A stretch of DNA of 12,184 nt from an uncultured Bacilli bacterium (GCA_910585335.1 CAJUCU010000039.1:1-12184), one strand, 5' to 3'. Positions 6,723-12,184 are shown, numbered from the stretch's first letter. The notes: generated from the letters alone by a model not told the origin. Made by a program: numbers and translations.

Positions 6723-7283
6723 TTACTTTACCTCCAATATCTTATCTACCACTTTTAAATAGTCAATTTGTGGTCTAAATGTATTTTTTAGAATAAAACC
6801 TTTTTCATCAAAATAGTGAATTGGAATAGATTTTCTTGTTTCTTTTTCTAGAAAATCAATAAAATCTTCACCTGTTAAATAATATGTTTTATCTATTTTG
6901 GTAAATCTCACTATTAAAAATGATATGCCCCCTGCGTCTTTAATATTTCTAATGTGTTCTATTTGATGGGGATGGATGTTACTTAGTGGAAAAGATGTCT
7001 TACTAGTAGTTTCTTTTGCCTCAAAATCAATGTATTTGCCTTTATATATACCATTATAATCTGTAGTAGAAGGCTTTTCGAAATAACCTTCTTTGATTAA
7101 ATTTCTATGATAGTCTACTTGTACTAATTTAATGGGAGTAGGCTTTTTATAAATATAGGCGATGTTTTCTTCTTTATAATAGAGGTTGCTACTGTTTAGT
7201 TCTGCTTCTAATGTCATACCTCTATTTTTATATGAAATTACTGTATTTTCTTGTTTTTTTCTTATTCCACCTGGATAATTCAC
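6723..7283 (-). CDS. recU: Holliday junction resolvase RecU
   Basis: RecU cuts four-way DNA junctions during recombination and chromosome segregation in Firmicutes. The 186-residue product closely follows B. subtilis RecU: NRGMTLE (20-26), KKPTP (46-50), STTDYNGIYKGKYIDFEAKE with the metal-site residues Asp75, Glu88 and Lys90, then KTSFPL and HQIEH. I place the start at GTG 7283 (MNYPGG), which aligns with the Bacillus N-terminus MIRYPNG. AGGTGA (7294-7289) lies five bases upstream of it. A GTG at 7292 is inside that Shine-Dalgarno site and almost at the predicted transcription start, so it is unlikely to be used. The PBP gene follows with no gap. Pairing of recU with a class A PBP is typical of Firmicutes. 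Confidence 0.95.
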   Translation of the reverse strand: MNYPGGIRKKQENTVISYKNRGMTLEAELNSSNLYYKEENIAYIYKKPTPIKLVQVDYHRNLIKEGYFEKPSTTDYNGIYKGKYIDFEAKETTSKTSFPLSNIHPHQIEHIRNIKDAGGISFLIVRFTKIDKTYYLTGEDFIDFLEKETRKSIPIHYFDEKGFILKNTFRPQIDYLKVVDKILEVK

Positions 7284-7301
7284 ATCACTCACCTAGTATT
7301 T

Positions 7302-7330
7302 ATTATACTATAGTTTTTTTCTTTTGACTA
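7302..7330 (-). promoter_or_regulatory. Promoter of the recU-PBP operon
   Basis: On the minus strand a perfect TATAAT (7307-7302) lies 17 bases after TAGTCA (7330-7325, 4 of 6 matches). Transcription would start near 7295, right at the AGGTGA ribosome binding site, leaving a leader of about 12 bases. Confidence 0.6.
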
Positions 7331-7388
7331 TATCTTTTTCATTCTAAAATGAATATATTATTGTTGCTTTTTACAAAATATGACAGGT

Positions 7389-7416
7389 TTTGTCGAATCA
7401 CGCGACAAATTTTTTT
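7389..7416. repeat. Perfect 7-bp inverted repeat with adjoining T tract in the divergent region
   Basis: TTTGTCG (7389-7395) and CGACAAA (7403-7409) flank a seven-base spacer and are followed by seven T residues. On the plus strand this resembles a terminator. It also overlaps the -35 region proposed for the small gene at 7448, so it could be an operator. A second, competing pairing, GACA (7382-7385) with TGTC (7391-7394), shares its left arm. It is more GC-rich than the surrounding sequence. Confidence 0.5.
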
Positions 7417-7430
7417 CTTTTTATTATACT
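7402..7430 (+). promoter_or_regulatory. Putative promoter of the 31-codon ORF
   Basis: GCGACA (7402-7407) and TATACT (7425-7430) are 17 bases apart, giving a predicted start at about 7437, exactly where GAGGTGAT begins. The -10 box matches 5 of 6 bases. The -35 box lies within the right arm of the inverted repeat. Confidence 0.45.
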
Positions 7431-7447
7431 AATTTTGAGGTGATACG

Positions 7448-7543
7448 ATGAATACATTAGAAGTAGTTAAAATTATGAACCGAATGATGAATCAGGTTCG
7501 AAGTTTGAGAATTGAAGTTGCAATTGTGCGAATAAAGAATTGA
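7448..7543 (+). CDS. Possible 31-residue small protein before gpsB
   Basis: A short frame (MNTLEVVKIM...IVRIKN) not recognised as any family. It is supported by signals rather than homology. GAGGTGAT (7437-7444) lies three bases before the ATG, the same strong arrangement used by dnaD, and a plausible promoter sits at the right distance. The product is basic and rich in Met, Val and Ile, with alternating hydrophobic and charged residues, so a single amphipathic helix is likely. Its TGA stop lies inside a perfect TTGACA that may be the -35 box of gpsB. It could be a genuine small protein, perhaps linked to GpsB, or a leader peptide. A chance ORF remains possible. Confidence 0.5.
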   Translation: MNTLEVVKIMNRMMNQVRSLRIEVAIVRIKN

Positions 7544-7568
7544 CAAAAACCTTAATTTTTGCGAAAAT
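7540..7568 (+). promoter_or_regulatory. Putative promoter of gpsB
   Basis: Perfect TTGACA (7540-7545), a 17-base spacer, then GAAAAT (7563-7568, 4 of 6 matches). The start would be near 7575, about 20 bases before the gpsB ATG. TATAGA at 7568 is a better -10 by sequence but is 22 bases away. Confidence 0.4.
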
Positions 7569-7595
7569 ATAGAGTGTAAGGGATTGGTGATGTAG

Positions 7596-7925
7596 ATGTA
7601 TCAAAATAAGATAACGCTTATGCCACAAGATATACTAGAAAAAGAATTTAAAATTGATACACGTGGGTATCGATTAAAAGAAGTAGATCAATTTCTAGAT
7701 GTTATTATTGGGGACTATGAACAGTTCTTTAAAATTATTAATAATTTAGAACAAGAAAAAGCGGACCTTTTAGGGGAAATTATGAAGCTGAAACAAGAAC
7801 TTCGTAATGCTCGGGCTAATGCAGAGATTGCTAAAAGTACTGATACACCAGAAGTTACTAATGTCGATATTATGAGACGACTTGCACAACTTGAAAAAAT
7901 GGTATACGGAAAACAAACGCTGTAG
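7596..7925 (+). CDS. gpsB: Cell division/elongation regulator GpsB
   Basis: GpsB is a DivIVA-like hexamer that shuttles class A PBPs between septum and side wall in low-GC Gram-positives. The 109-residue product has the N-terminal membrane- and partner-binding domain (DILEKEFKIDTRGYRLKEVDQFLD, 12-35, with groove residues Tyr25, Asp31 and Asp35), a coiled coil (about 38-72), a variable linker (73-88) and the C-terminal trimerising helix ending LAQLEKMVYG (96-105). This matches the B. subtilis protein closely. GGTGAT (7586-7591) lies four bases before ATG 7596. A PBP likely to be its client is encoded divergently nearby. The last codons and stop appear to be shared with the 5' helices of the RNase P RNA. 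Confidence 0.95.
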   Translation: MYQNKITLMPQDILEKEFKIDTRGYRLKEVDQFLDVIIGDYEQFFKIINNLEQEKADLLGEIMKLKQELRNARANAEIAKSTDTPEVTNVDIMRRLAQLEKMVYGKQTL

Positions 7926-8255
7926 TTTTTATAACTATTGAGGAAAGTCCATGCTCACACAACCTGAGATGGTTGTAGTGTTCGTGCCTAGTGAAAAAAT
8001 AAACTAGGGTAGAGAAATCTAACGGCGGGCTTAGTCTAAGTCTATTGATAGGATGATGCCCTGAAAAGTGCCACAGAAACGTGTCCTTTTGGAAACAAAA
8101 GGGTGAAACGAGGTAAACCCCGCGAGTGAGAAACCCAAATTTTGGTAGGGGAGCTCTAACAAAGGAACCAAACGGAGTTAGGGACTGCTTTAGCAGTAGA
8201 TAGATGTTTGTTGCCTAGTAATAGGAACAGAACATGGCTTACGAAGTATTATTTT
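7898..8255 (+). ncRNA. rnpB: RNase P RNA, bacterial class B
   Basis: This is the catalytic RNA that removes 5' leaders from pre-tRNAs. It closely follows the B. subtilis RNA: GAGGAAAGTCCATGCTC (7940-7956) at the 5' side, GTAGTGTTCGTGCCTAG, AAAGTGCCACAGAAACG, the core GAGAAACCCAAATTTTGGTAGGGG with the GGT loop that binds the tRNA CCA end, GTAGATAGATG, and ACAGAACATGGCTTA near the 3' end. P4 forms between CCATG and CATGG. The ends are inferred from pairing. P3 is CTGTAGTT (7920-7927) with AACTATTG (7933-7940). P2 is about 7907-7911 with 8239-8243. P1 is about 7899-7905 with 8246-8252, extended by A-U pairs. The 5' end therefore lies inside gpsB. P1 and the T run at 8252-8260 may also serve as the terminator. 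The identity is certain; the 5' boundary is not. Confidence 0.96.
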
Positions 8256-8281
8256 TTTTTAATTTATAGTGAGGTGAGGTC

Positions 8282-8782
8282 TTGAAAGAGTTAGGTGAAT
8301 ATTTACGAATTACAAGACTAGATAATGGAGTTAGTATGGAAGAAGCAGCAGAAGATTTAGATCTTTCTGTTAGCCAACTTGAAAATATAGAAAAAGGAAA
8401 TGTTCGCGCATTTAAAGACGTCTATGGTTTAAAACAATATGTAAAACAATATGCTAAATATTTAGGACTTGATCCAGAAAAAGTAATTGATGAATTTAAT
8501 GAATTTTTGTTTGAACATACGTCTAAGATTTCTTTAGATGATATTTTGGAAGCAAAAAGAAATAGTGAAGCAAAAGAAGAGAAAAAAATAAAATCTCCTT
8601 ATACAAAAGAGTATAAGAAAAAAACAAATTGGTTTCCAATATTGGGAGGGATTGCTCTTCTTTTGGTAGTTTCTATTTTAGTTTATTTTATCATTAGTAG
8701 TGTTAACAAAGTTCCTGTTAGGACTGAAGAGTTGAAAGGAGTGAGTCAGTATGAACTTGCCTACGAAACTTACTGTTCTTAG
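8282..8782 (+). CDS. rodZ: RodZ-like membrane-anchored HTH protein, short form
   Basis: RodZ links the MreB cytoskeleton to cell-wall elongation. The 166-residue product has an N-terminal helix-turn-helix of the RodZ type (GEYLRITRLDNGVSMEEAAEDLDLSVSQLENIEKGN, 5-40), followed by YGLKQYVKQYAKYLGLD (48-64), a basic linker (about 91-115) and one transmembrane helix (about 117-141). Only about 25 residues follow outside, whereas B. subtilis RodZ (YmfM, about 290 residues) has a whole extracellular domain. The start is TTG 8282, with GAGGTGA at 8271-8277. Its last 32 bases overlap pgsA in another frame. The order rodZ-pgsA-recA matches B. subtilis, supporting the call. It could alternatively be described simply as an HTH-TM protein. 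Confidence 0.85.
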   Translation: MKELGEYLRITRLDNGVSMEEAAEDLDLSVSQLENIEKGNVRAFKDVYGLKQYVKQYAKYLGLDPEKVIDEFNEFLFEHTSKISLDDILEAKRNSEAKEEKKIKSPYTKEYKKKTNWFPILGGIALLLVVSILVYFIISSVNKVPVRTEELKGVSQYELAYETYCS

Positions 8783-9356
8783 ATTACTATTAAGTGCAGT
8801 TTTGGTTTTTATTCTATGTTTTCCTTTTTATGCAATTGGTGTTCAGTGGCCTAAAATTGTTGCTTTGGGAGTAACTATGGATTTACGTTATTTAGTAAGT
8901 GGTGGAATCTTTATCGTTGCTTCTTTTACAGATTTTTTGGATGGTCATATTGCCAGAAGTAGAAATTTAGTAACCGATACTGGTAAAATGTTAGATGCGA
9001 TTGCCGACAAAGTTTTGGTTAATCCTGTTCTTATTATTTTATCAGCGCAAGGTTTTATTCCTGCCATTATTCCAGTACTTATTATTTCACGTGATATTGT
9101 AGTGGATGCTATTAAGATGGAAGCAGCTAGTAAAGGACGTGTGGTAGCAGCGATTAAGAGTGGAAAAATTAAAACGGCTTCGATGATGGTAGGACTTATA
9201 CTGATGTTCTTTTATAATCTACCATTTGAAGCAATCAATATTCGTGTTGCTGATTTCTTATTATATTTTGCAGCAATTATGTCTGTTATTTCCGCTTTTC
9301 AATATTTTTCTTTAAATAAAGAAATTATTTTTCCAAAGCCAAAAGCAGAAATTTAG
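8751..9356 (+). CDS. pgsA: CDP-diacylglycerol-glycerol-3-phosphate 3-phosphatidyltransferase
   Basis: PgsA makes phosphatidylglycerophosphate, the precursor of phosphatidylglycerol, from CDP-diacylglycerol and glycerol-3-phosphate in the membrane. The 201-residue protein has several transmembrane segments and the complete CDP-alcohol phosphotransferase motif D-G-x2-A-R-x8-G-x3-D-x3-D: Asp64, Gly65, Ala68, Arg69, Gly78, Asp82 and Asp86, with Asp61 before it. The N-terminus MNLPTKLTVLRLLL is typical of PgsA. ATG 8751 follows AAAGGAG (8735-8741) by nine bases and lies within the end of rodZ, so translation is coupled. The next gene is recA rather than cinA, after a terminator. Cardiolipin synthase of the same superfamily is the main alternative, but the N-terminus and context favour PgsA. 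Confidence 0.94.
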   Translation: MNLPTKLTVLRLLLSAVLVFILCFPFYAIGVQWPKIVALGVTMDLRYLVSGGIFIVASFTDFLDGHIARSRNLVTDTGKMLDAIADKVLVNPVLIILSAQGFIPAIIPVLIISRDIVVDAIKMEAASKGRVVAAIKSGKIKTASMMVGLILMFFYNLPFEAINIRVADFLLYFAAIMSVISAFQYFSLNKEIIFPKPKAEI

Positions 9357-9370
9357 AAAATGATTTACTT

Positions 9371-9406
9371 GAAAATCCTAAATTCATAGAGGGATTTTCT
9401 TTTTTT
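9371..9406 (+). terminator. Rho-independent terminator of rodZ-pgsA
   Basis: GAAAATCCT (9371-9379) pairs with GGGATTTTC (9391-9399), including one G-U pair, across an 11-base loop. Seven T residues (9400-9406) follow. Confidence 0.75.
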
Positions 9407-9433
9407 GGGTGATTATAGCGCTTCCAAAATTTA

Positions 9434-9447
9434 CAAACGGTTGTTCG
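9434..9447 (+). promoter_or_regulatory. LexA (SOS) box-like operator upstream of recA
   Basis: CAAACGGTTGTTCG differs from the palindromic core of the Bacillus-type SOS box, CGAAC-N4-GTTCG, by one base, and the spacing is correct. It ends nine bases before the recA -35 box. Known biology (LexA represses recA in Firmicutes) fits, but lexA itself is not in the window. Confidence 0.6.
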
Positions 9448-9456
9448 AAAAAATGC

Positions 9457-9485
9457 TTGCTTTTTTTTCTTAAGTAAGATACAAT
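9457..9485 (+). promoter_or_regulatory. Promoter of recA
   Basis: TTGCTT (9457-9462) and TACAAT (9480-9485) are 17 bases apart. Transcription would start near 9492, about 25 bases before the ATG and just ahead of the AAGGAGGA site. Confidence 0.6.
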
Positions 9486-9517
9486 GAAATTGAATTAGAA
9501 AACAAGGAGGAATTATT

Positions 9518-10543
9518 ATGGCAAAAATGGTAGAAAAGGATAAAGATAAAGCATTAGATCAAGTGCTTTTAGATATTGAGAAGCAATTTGGTAAAGGGGC
9601 GATTATGAAACTTGGGGATAATACTCATATGAAAGTAGATGTTTGTTCTACAGGGTGTTTATCTTTAGATATTGCTCTTGGGATTGGTGGTTATCCGAGA
9701 GGAAGAATCATAGAAATTTATGGGCCAGAGTCTAGTGGTAAGACTACGTTTGCATTGCAAGCTATTGCAGAAATTCAAAAAACAGGAGGACGGGCTGCTT
9801 TTATTGATGCTGAGCATGCGCTAGATCCAGTTTATGCGAAGCGACTTGGTGTTAATATTAATGAACTTTTGCTTTCTCAACCTGATACAGGAGAGCAAGC
9901 ACTTGAAATTTGTGAGGCTTTGGTACGTAGTGAGGCAGTTAGTATTGTAGTTATTGATTCAGTTGCAGCATTAGTTCCTAAAGCGGAAATTGATGGAGAG
10001 ATGGGAGATAGTCATGTAGGACTTCAGGCTCGTCTTATGTCGCAGGCTTTGCGTAAGCTTTCTGGTACGATTAATAAAACTAAAACTACGGCTATTTTTA
10101 TTAATCAATTACGTGAAAAGGTAGGAGTTATGTTTGGAAATCCTGAGACTACACCAGGAGGTAGAGCGCTTAAATTTTATTCTACCATTCGCCTTGATAT
10201 TAGAAGAAATGAACAACTAAAGATGGGGGATGGCGTTGTTGGAAATAAGACCACTGTTAAGGTTGTAAAGAATAAAGTAGCCCCACCATTTAAAACTGCT
10301 GTTGTTGATATCATGTATGGCGAAGGAATCTCAAAAGAGGGAGAAATTATTGATTTGGCAACGGATGCAGGGATTGTTCAAAAAACAGGAGCTTGGTATT
10401 CTTATGATGGAGAAAAACTTGGGCAAGGTAAAGAAAATGTTAAGTTACTATTGAAAGAAACACCAGAGTTAAAAGAAGAGTTAGAACACAAAGTTCGAGC
10501 TTATTATGGAATTGAATTAGATAGTGAAAAGAAAGAAAAATAA
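9518..10543 (+). CDS. recA: Recombinase RecA
   Basis: RecA forms ATP-dependent filaments on single-stranded DNA, drives strand exchange and triggers LexA self-cleavage. The 341-residue protein is full length. It shows Walker A GPESSGKT (69-76), catalytic Glu99 in DAEHALD, Walker B VIDSVAAL (145-152), the NQLREKVGVMFGNPETTPGG stretch with Gln197 and loop L2, and GRALKFYS. The C-terminal tail is short and charged (ELDSEKKEK), as in other Firmicutes. ATG 9518 has an AAGGAGGA site at 9504-9511. It is a single-gene unit with its own promoter, a LexA-like box and a terminator. The preceding rodZ-pgsA pair is its usual neighbourhood in Bacillus, but cinA, which normally lies directly before recA there, is missing. 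Confidence 0.99.
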   Translation: MAKMVEKDKDKALDQVLLDIEKQFGKGAIMKLGDNTHMKVDVCSTGCLSLDIALGIGGYPRGRIIEIYGPESSGKTTFALQAIAEIQKTGGRAAFIDAEHALDPVYAKRLGVNINELLLSQPDTGEQALEICEALVRSEAVSIVVIDSVAALVPKAEIDGEMGDSHVGLQARLMSQALRKLSGTINKTKTTAIFINQLREKVGVMFGNPETTPGGRALKFYSTIRLDIRRNEQLKMGDGVVGNKTTVKVVKNKVAPPFKTAVVDIMYGEGISKEGEIIDLATDAGIVQKTGAWYSYDGEKLGQGKENVKLLLKETPELKEELEHKVRAYYGIELDSEKKEK

Positions 10544-10551
10544 TGAGATAG

Positions 10552-10574
10552 AGCAATCGTTTTGGTTGCTTTTT
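10552..10574 (+). terminator. Rho-independent terminator of recA
   Basis: AGCAATC (10552-10558) pairs with GGTTGCT (10564-10570), including one G-U pair, around a GTTTT loop. TTTT and an AT-rich stretch follow. It begins eight bases after the recA stop. Confidence 0.8.
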
Positions 10575-10576
10575 AT

Positions 10577-10605
10577 TTGCTAATTTTTCTAATATACAGT
10601 ATATT
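10577..10605 (+). promoter_or_regulatory. Promoter of murE
   Basis: TTGCTA (10577-10582), a 17-base spacer, then TATATT (10600-10605). The -10 box forms the right part of a perfect palindrome, AATATAC-A-GTATATT (10591-10605). The start would be near 10612, leaving a leader of about 35 bases. Confidence 0.5.
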
Positions 10606-10646
10606 TATTTTAGGCACTTAATTAGTAGAAAGGAATATAGTAAGGT

Positions 10647-12059
10647 ATGATGAGATTGAATGAGTTGATAGATTGTCCTTATGACAATCAGATTTTTGGA
10701 ATTAAGAGTGATACGCGTGATGTGAAAGCTGGAGATTTATTTGTGGCAGTGAAAGGCTTTAATGTAGATCATGCAGATTTTGTAGATGATGCTATTTCTA
10801 GAGGGGCTGTGGCTGTTATTGCAGAAAGGGAGTTGGATGTCGCAGTTCCTGTTGTAGTTGTTTCTGATGTTAATCAATCTTTTTATGAGATTTGTGCAAA
10901 ATTTTATCATCAGGCGGATTGGCAAATGCAATTGATTGGGATTACTGGTACAGATGGAAAGACAACTACAGCGACGATTCTTCATGATTTGTTAGAAGAG
11001 ATGTATCCTTGTGCTTATATTGGGACGAATGGTATTTCTTTTGGTGGGAAGATGGAGGCAACAAGTAACACGACACCACTTACAGAATTTTTATATGACT
11101 ACTTTGATAAGTTGAATCGCGAAAAATGTCAATATGTGTCACTTGAAGTGTCTAGTGAAGCGCTTCTTCATCATCGTGTAGATGCTCTTCGTTTTCGTTA
11201 TGCGATTCTGACTAATATTAGTGAGGACCATTTGAATTATCATAAAACTATTGAAAATTATGTGAGTGCTAAGGCTAAGCTTTTTACTTTATTGGAGGAG
11301 GATGGGTATGCTATTTTAAATAGTGATGATTCTCACTTTACAGAAGTACGTGCAAAAGTGAATGCTAATCTTGTTACTTATGGTGTAAATGATGATGCTT
11401 CTTTTCAAATAAAAAATGTCAAATGTTTTGATGATGGCTGTCATTTTGATATTGTTCATAATCAGGAAGTTTTTCATATTGAAAGTCCGTTAGTGGGACT
11501 TTATAATGCTTATAATTTGACCGCTGCATTTATTGTTTGTTATTTGGAACAGTATGATTTGAATAAAGTGGTTTCATTGATTCGAGAAATAAAGCCAATT
11601 TTAGGACGAGGAGAGTTTTTAGATTTTGGTCAGAATTATAAGATTGTACTTGATTATGCACATACTGTGAATGGAATTGATAATATTTTAAGTACTTTGA
11701 ATCTGATAGAACATAAAAGAGTTATTACTGTTATCGGATCTGCTGGAGGACGTGAGAAAGAAAAGCGTGGTAGTATGGGGAAAGTTGCTTTGGAGAAATC
11801 AGATTATGTTATTTTCACTATGGATGATCCTAGAAATGAAAAAGTGAGTGATATTATTGATGATATGGTTTCCTCTAGTACTAATACGAATTATGAACGG
11901 ATAGAAAATAGAGAAGAGGCTATTGCGAAAGCATTTGCTATGGCTGAAGAGGGTGATATTGTGGCTATTCTTGGAAAAGGACGAGATCATTATATGGCGA
12001 TTGGCAATGAACGGGTTGAGTATTGTGATTATGATGTGATTCAAAATTATTTTGAATAA
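10647..12059 (+). CDS. murE: UDP-MurNAc-tripeptide ligase MurE
   Basis: MurE adds the third amino acid, meso-diaminopimelate or lysine, to UDP-MurNAc-L-Ala-D-Glu in the cytoplasm. The 470-residue product shows SDTRD (21-25) for UDP binding, the ATP loop GITGTDGKTTT (98-108), TSNTTP (139-144), LEVSSEAL (166-173), the Mur signature NISEDHLNYH (190-199), probable carbamylated Lys209 (SAKAKLF) and LDYAHT (335-340). The amino-acid selecting motif is DDPR (393-396), not the DNPR of diaminopimelate ligases, and the later site reads GKGRDHY (443-449). Specificity is therefore uncertain. The start is ATG 10647 or 10650: AAAGGAA (10629-10635) is somewhat far from both, and AAGG (10642-10645) somewhat close. 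It lies outside a dcw cluster, as a single-gene unit with promoter and terminator. Confidence 0.95.
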   Translation: MMRLNELIDCPYDNQIFGIKSDTRDVKAGDLFVAVKGFNVDHADFVDDAISRGAVAVIAERELDVAVPVVVVSDVNQSFYEICAKFYHQADWQMQLIGITGTDGKTTTATILHDLLEEMYPCAYIGTNGISFGGKMEATSNTTPLTEFLYDYFDKLNREKCQYVSLEVSSEALLHHRVDALRFRYAILTNISEDHLNYHKTIENYVSAKAKLFTLLEEDGYAILNSDDSHFTEVRAKVNANLVTYGVNDDASFQIKNVKCFDDGCHFDIVHNQEVFHIESPLVGLYNAYNLTAAFIVCYLEQYDLNKVVSLIREIKPILGRGEFLDFGQNYKIVLDYAHTVNGIDNILSTLNLIEHKRVITVIGSAGGREKEKRGSMGKVALEKSDYVIFTMDDPRNEKVSDIIDDMVSSSTNTNYERIENREEAIAKAFAMAEEGDIVAILGKGRDHYMAIGNERVEYCDYDVIQNYFE

Positions 12060-12065
12060 TTAGAT

Positions 12066-12109
12066 AAAAAAAGAATGAGAATTTACATAAATTTCTACAT
12101 TCTTTTTTT
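12066..12109. terminator. Strong terminator after murE, possibly bidirectional
   Basis: A perfect 12-bp stem, AAAAAAAGAATG (12066-12077) with CATTCTTTTTTT (12098-12109), extended inward by AGAA/TTCT after a bulge. The A and T tracts flank it symmetrically, so it could work on either strand. Confidence 0.8.
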
Positions 12110-12117
12110 GTTTCATT

Positions 12118-12126
12118 TGATAAAAT
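12118..12126 (+). promoter_or_regulatory. Extended -10 promoter of the right-edge gene
   Basis: TGATAAAAT fits the extended -10 pattern TGnTATAAT with one mismatch. There is no clear -35. It would start transcription near 12133, just before the AAAGGAAG site. Confidence 0.4.
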
Positions 12127-12150
12127 GAGTATCACAAAGGAAGATACTTT

Positions 12151-12184
12151 ATGAGTTTTCTATTTTTCCTGTTGAAATATATAT
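12151..12184 (+). CDS. Start of an unidentified gene, 3' truncated by the window
   Basis: ATG 12151 follows AAAGGAAG (12136-12143) at seven bases and lies just downstream of a plausible promoter. Only about eleven residues are visible (MSFLFFLLKYI); they are hydrophobic, consistent with a membrane segment or signal anchor. The function cannot be judged. Confidence 0.5.
   Translation, partial: MSFLFFLLKYI

Noticed and set aside
8265..8270. TATAGT as a -10 box for rodZ
   Set aside because: Transcription would start inside the Shine-Dalgarno site and there is no -35; read-through from rnpB is more likely.
10737..12044. Minus-strand frames opposite murE (10737-10985 and 11799-12044)
   Set aside because: Both are antisense to clear MurE motifs and are His/Asn/Ile-rich noise.
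1..12184. UGA read as tryptophan (Mycoplasma-type code)
   Set aside because: Tryptophans are encoded by TGG, and nth ends properly at TGA, so the standard code fits.

Overview
The window looks like chromosomal housekeeping DNA from a low-GC Gram-positive bacterium (Bacillota). Reasons: strongly AT-rich DNA, strong Shine-Dalgarno sites, a B-type RNase P RNA, and Firmicutes-specific proteins (DnaD, RecU, GpsB). UGG is the tryptophan codon and UGA is a stop (nth and a small ORF end with it), so the standard bacterial code applies. A class A PBP, MurE, RodZ and GpsB show that the cell builds peptidoglycan. The compact layout would fit an uncultured gut Bacilli lineage, but that placement is inference. 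I see no mobile element, CRISPR array, tRNA or phage gene.

Layout. 1-881: two co-directional membrane-protein genes of unknown function, the first cut by the left edge. 1055-1327: HU, with its own promoter, a 5' leader hairpin and a terminator. 1390-3825: cca, dnaD and nth on the plus strand. 3888-7283: recU followed immediately by a class A penicillin-binding protein on the minus strand, ending in a terminator that faces nth. 7284-7447: a divergent promoter region with a striking inverted repeat. 7448-8260: a possible 31-codon gene, gpsB, then the RNase P RNA, whose 5' helices appear to lie inside the 3' end of gpsB. 8282-9356: rodZ (very short) and pgsA, overlapping by 32 bases. 9434-10574: recA with a LexA-like box, promoter and terminator. 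10577-12110: murE with promoter and terminator. 12118-12184: promoter and first codons of another gene.

How it fits together. Three gene groups match Bacillus subtilis neighbourhoods as I remember them: dnaD-nth beside ponA-recU, gpsB-rnpB, and rodZ(ymfM)-pgsA-recA (here without cinA). The functional theme is cell-envelope growth (PBP, GpsB, RodZ, PgsA, MurE) interleaved with DNA replication and repair (HU, DnaD, Nth, RecU, RecA) and tRNA maturation (Cca, RNase P).

No wholly new system is evident. The best leads are the gpsB/rnpB overlap, the small ORF before gpsB, the nearly tail-less RodZ, unusual residues in PBP and MurE, and very short mRNA leaders that begin at a GGTGA-type ribosome binding site and that revise two start codons.
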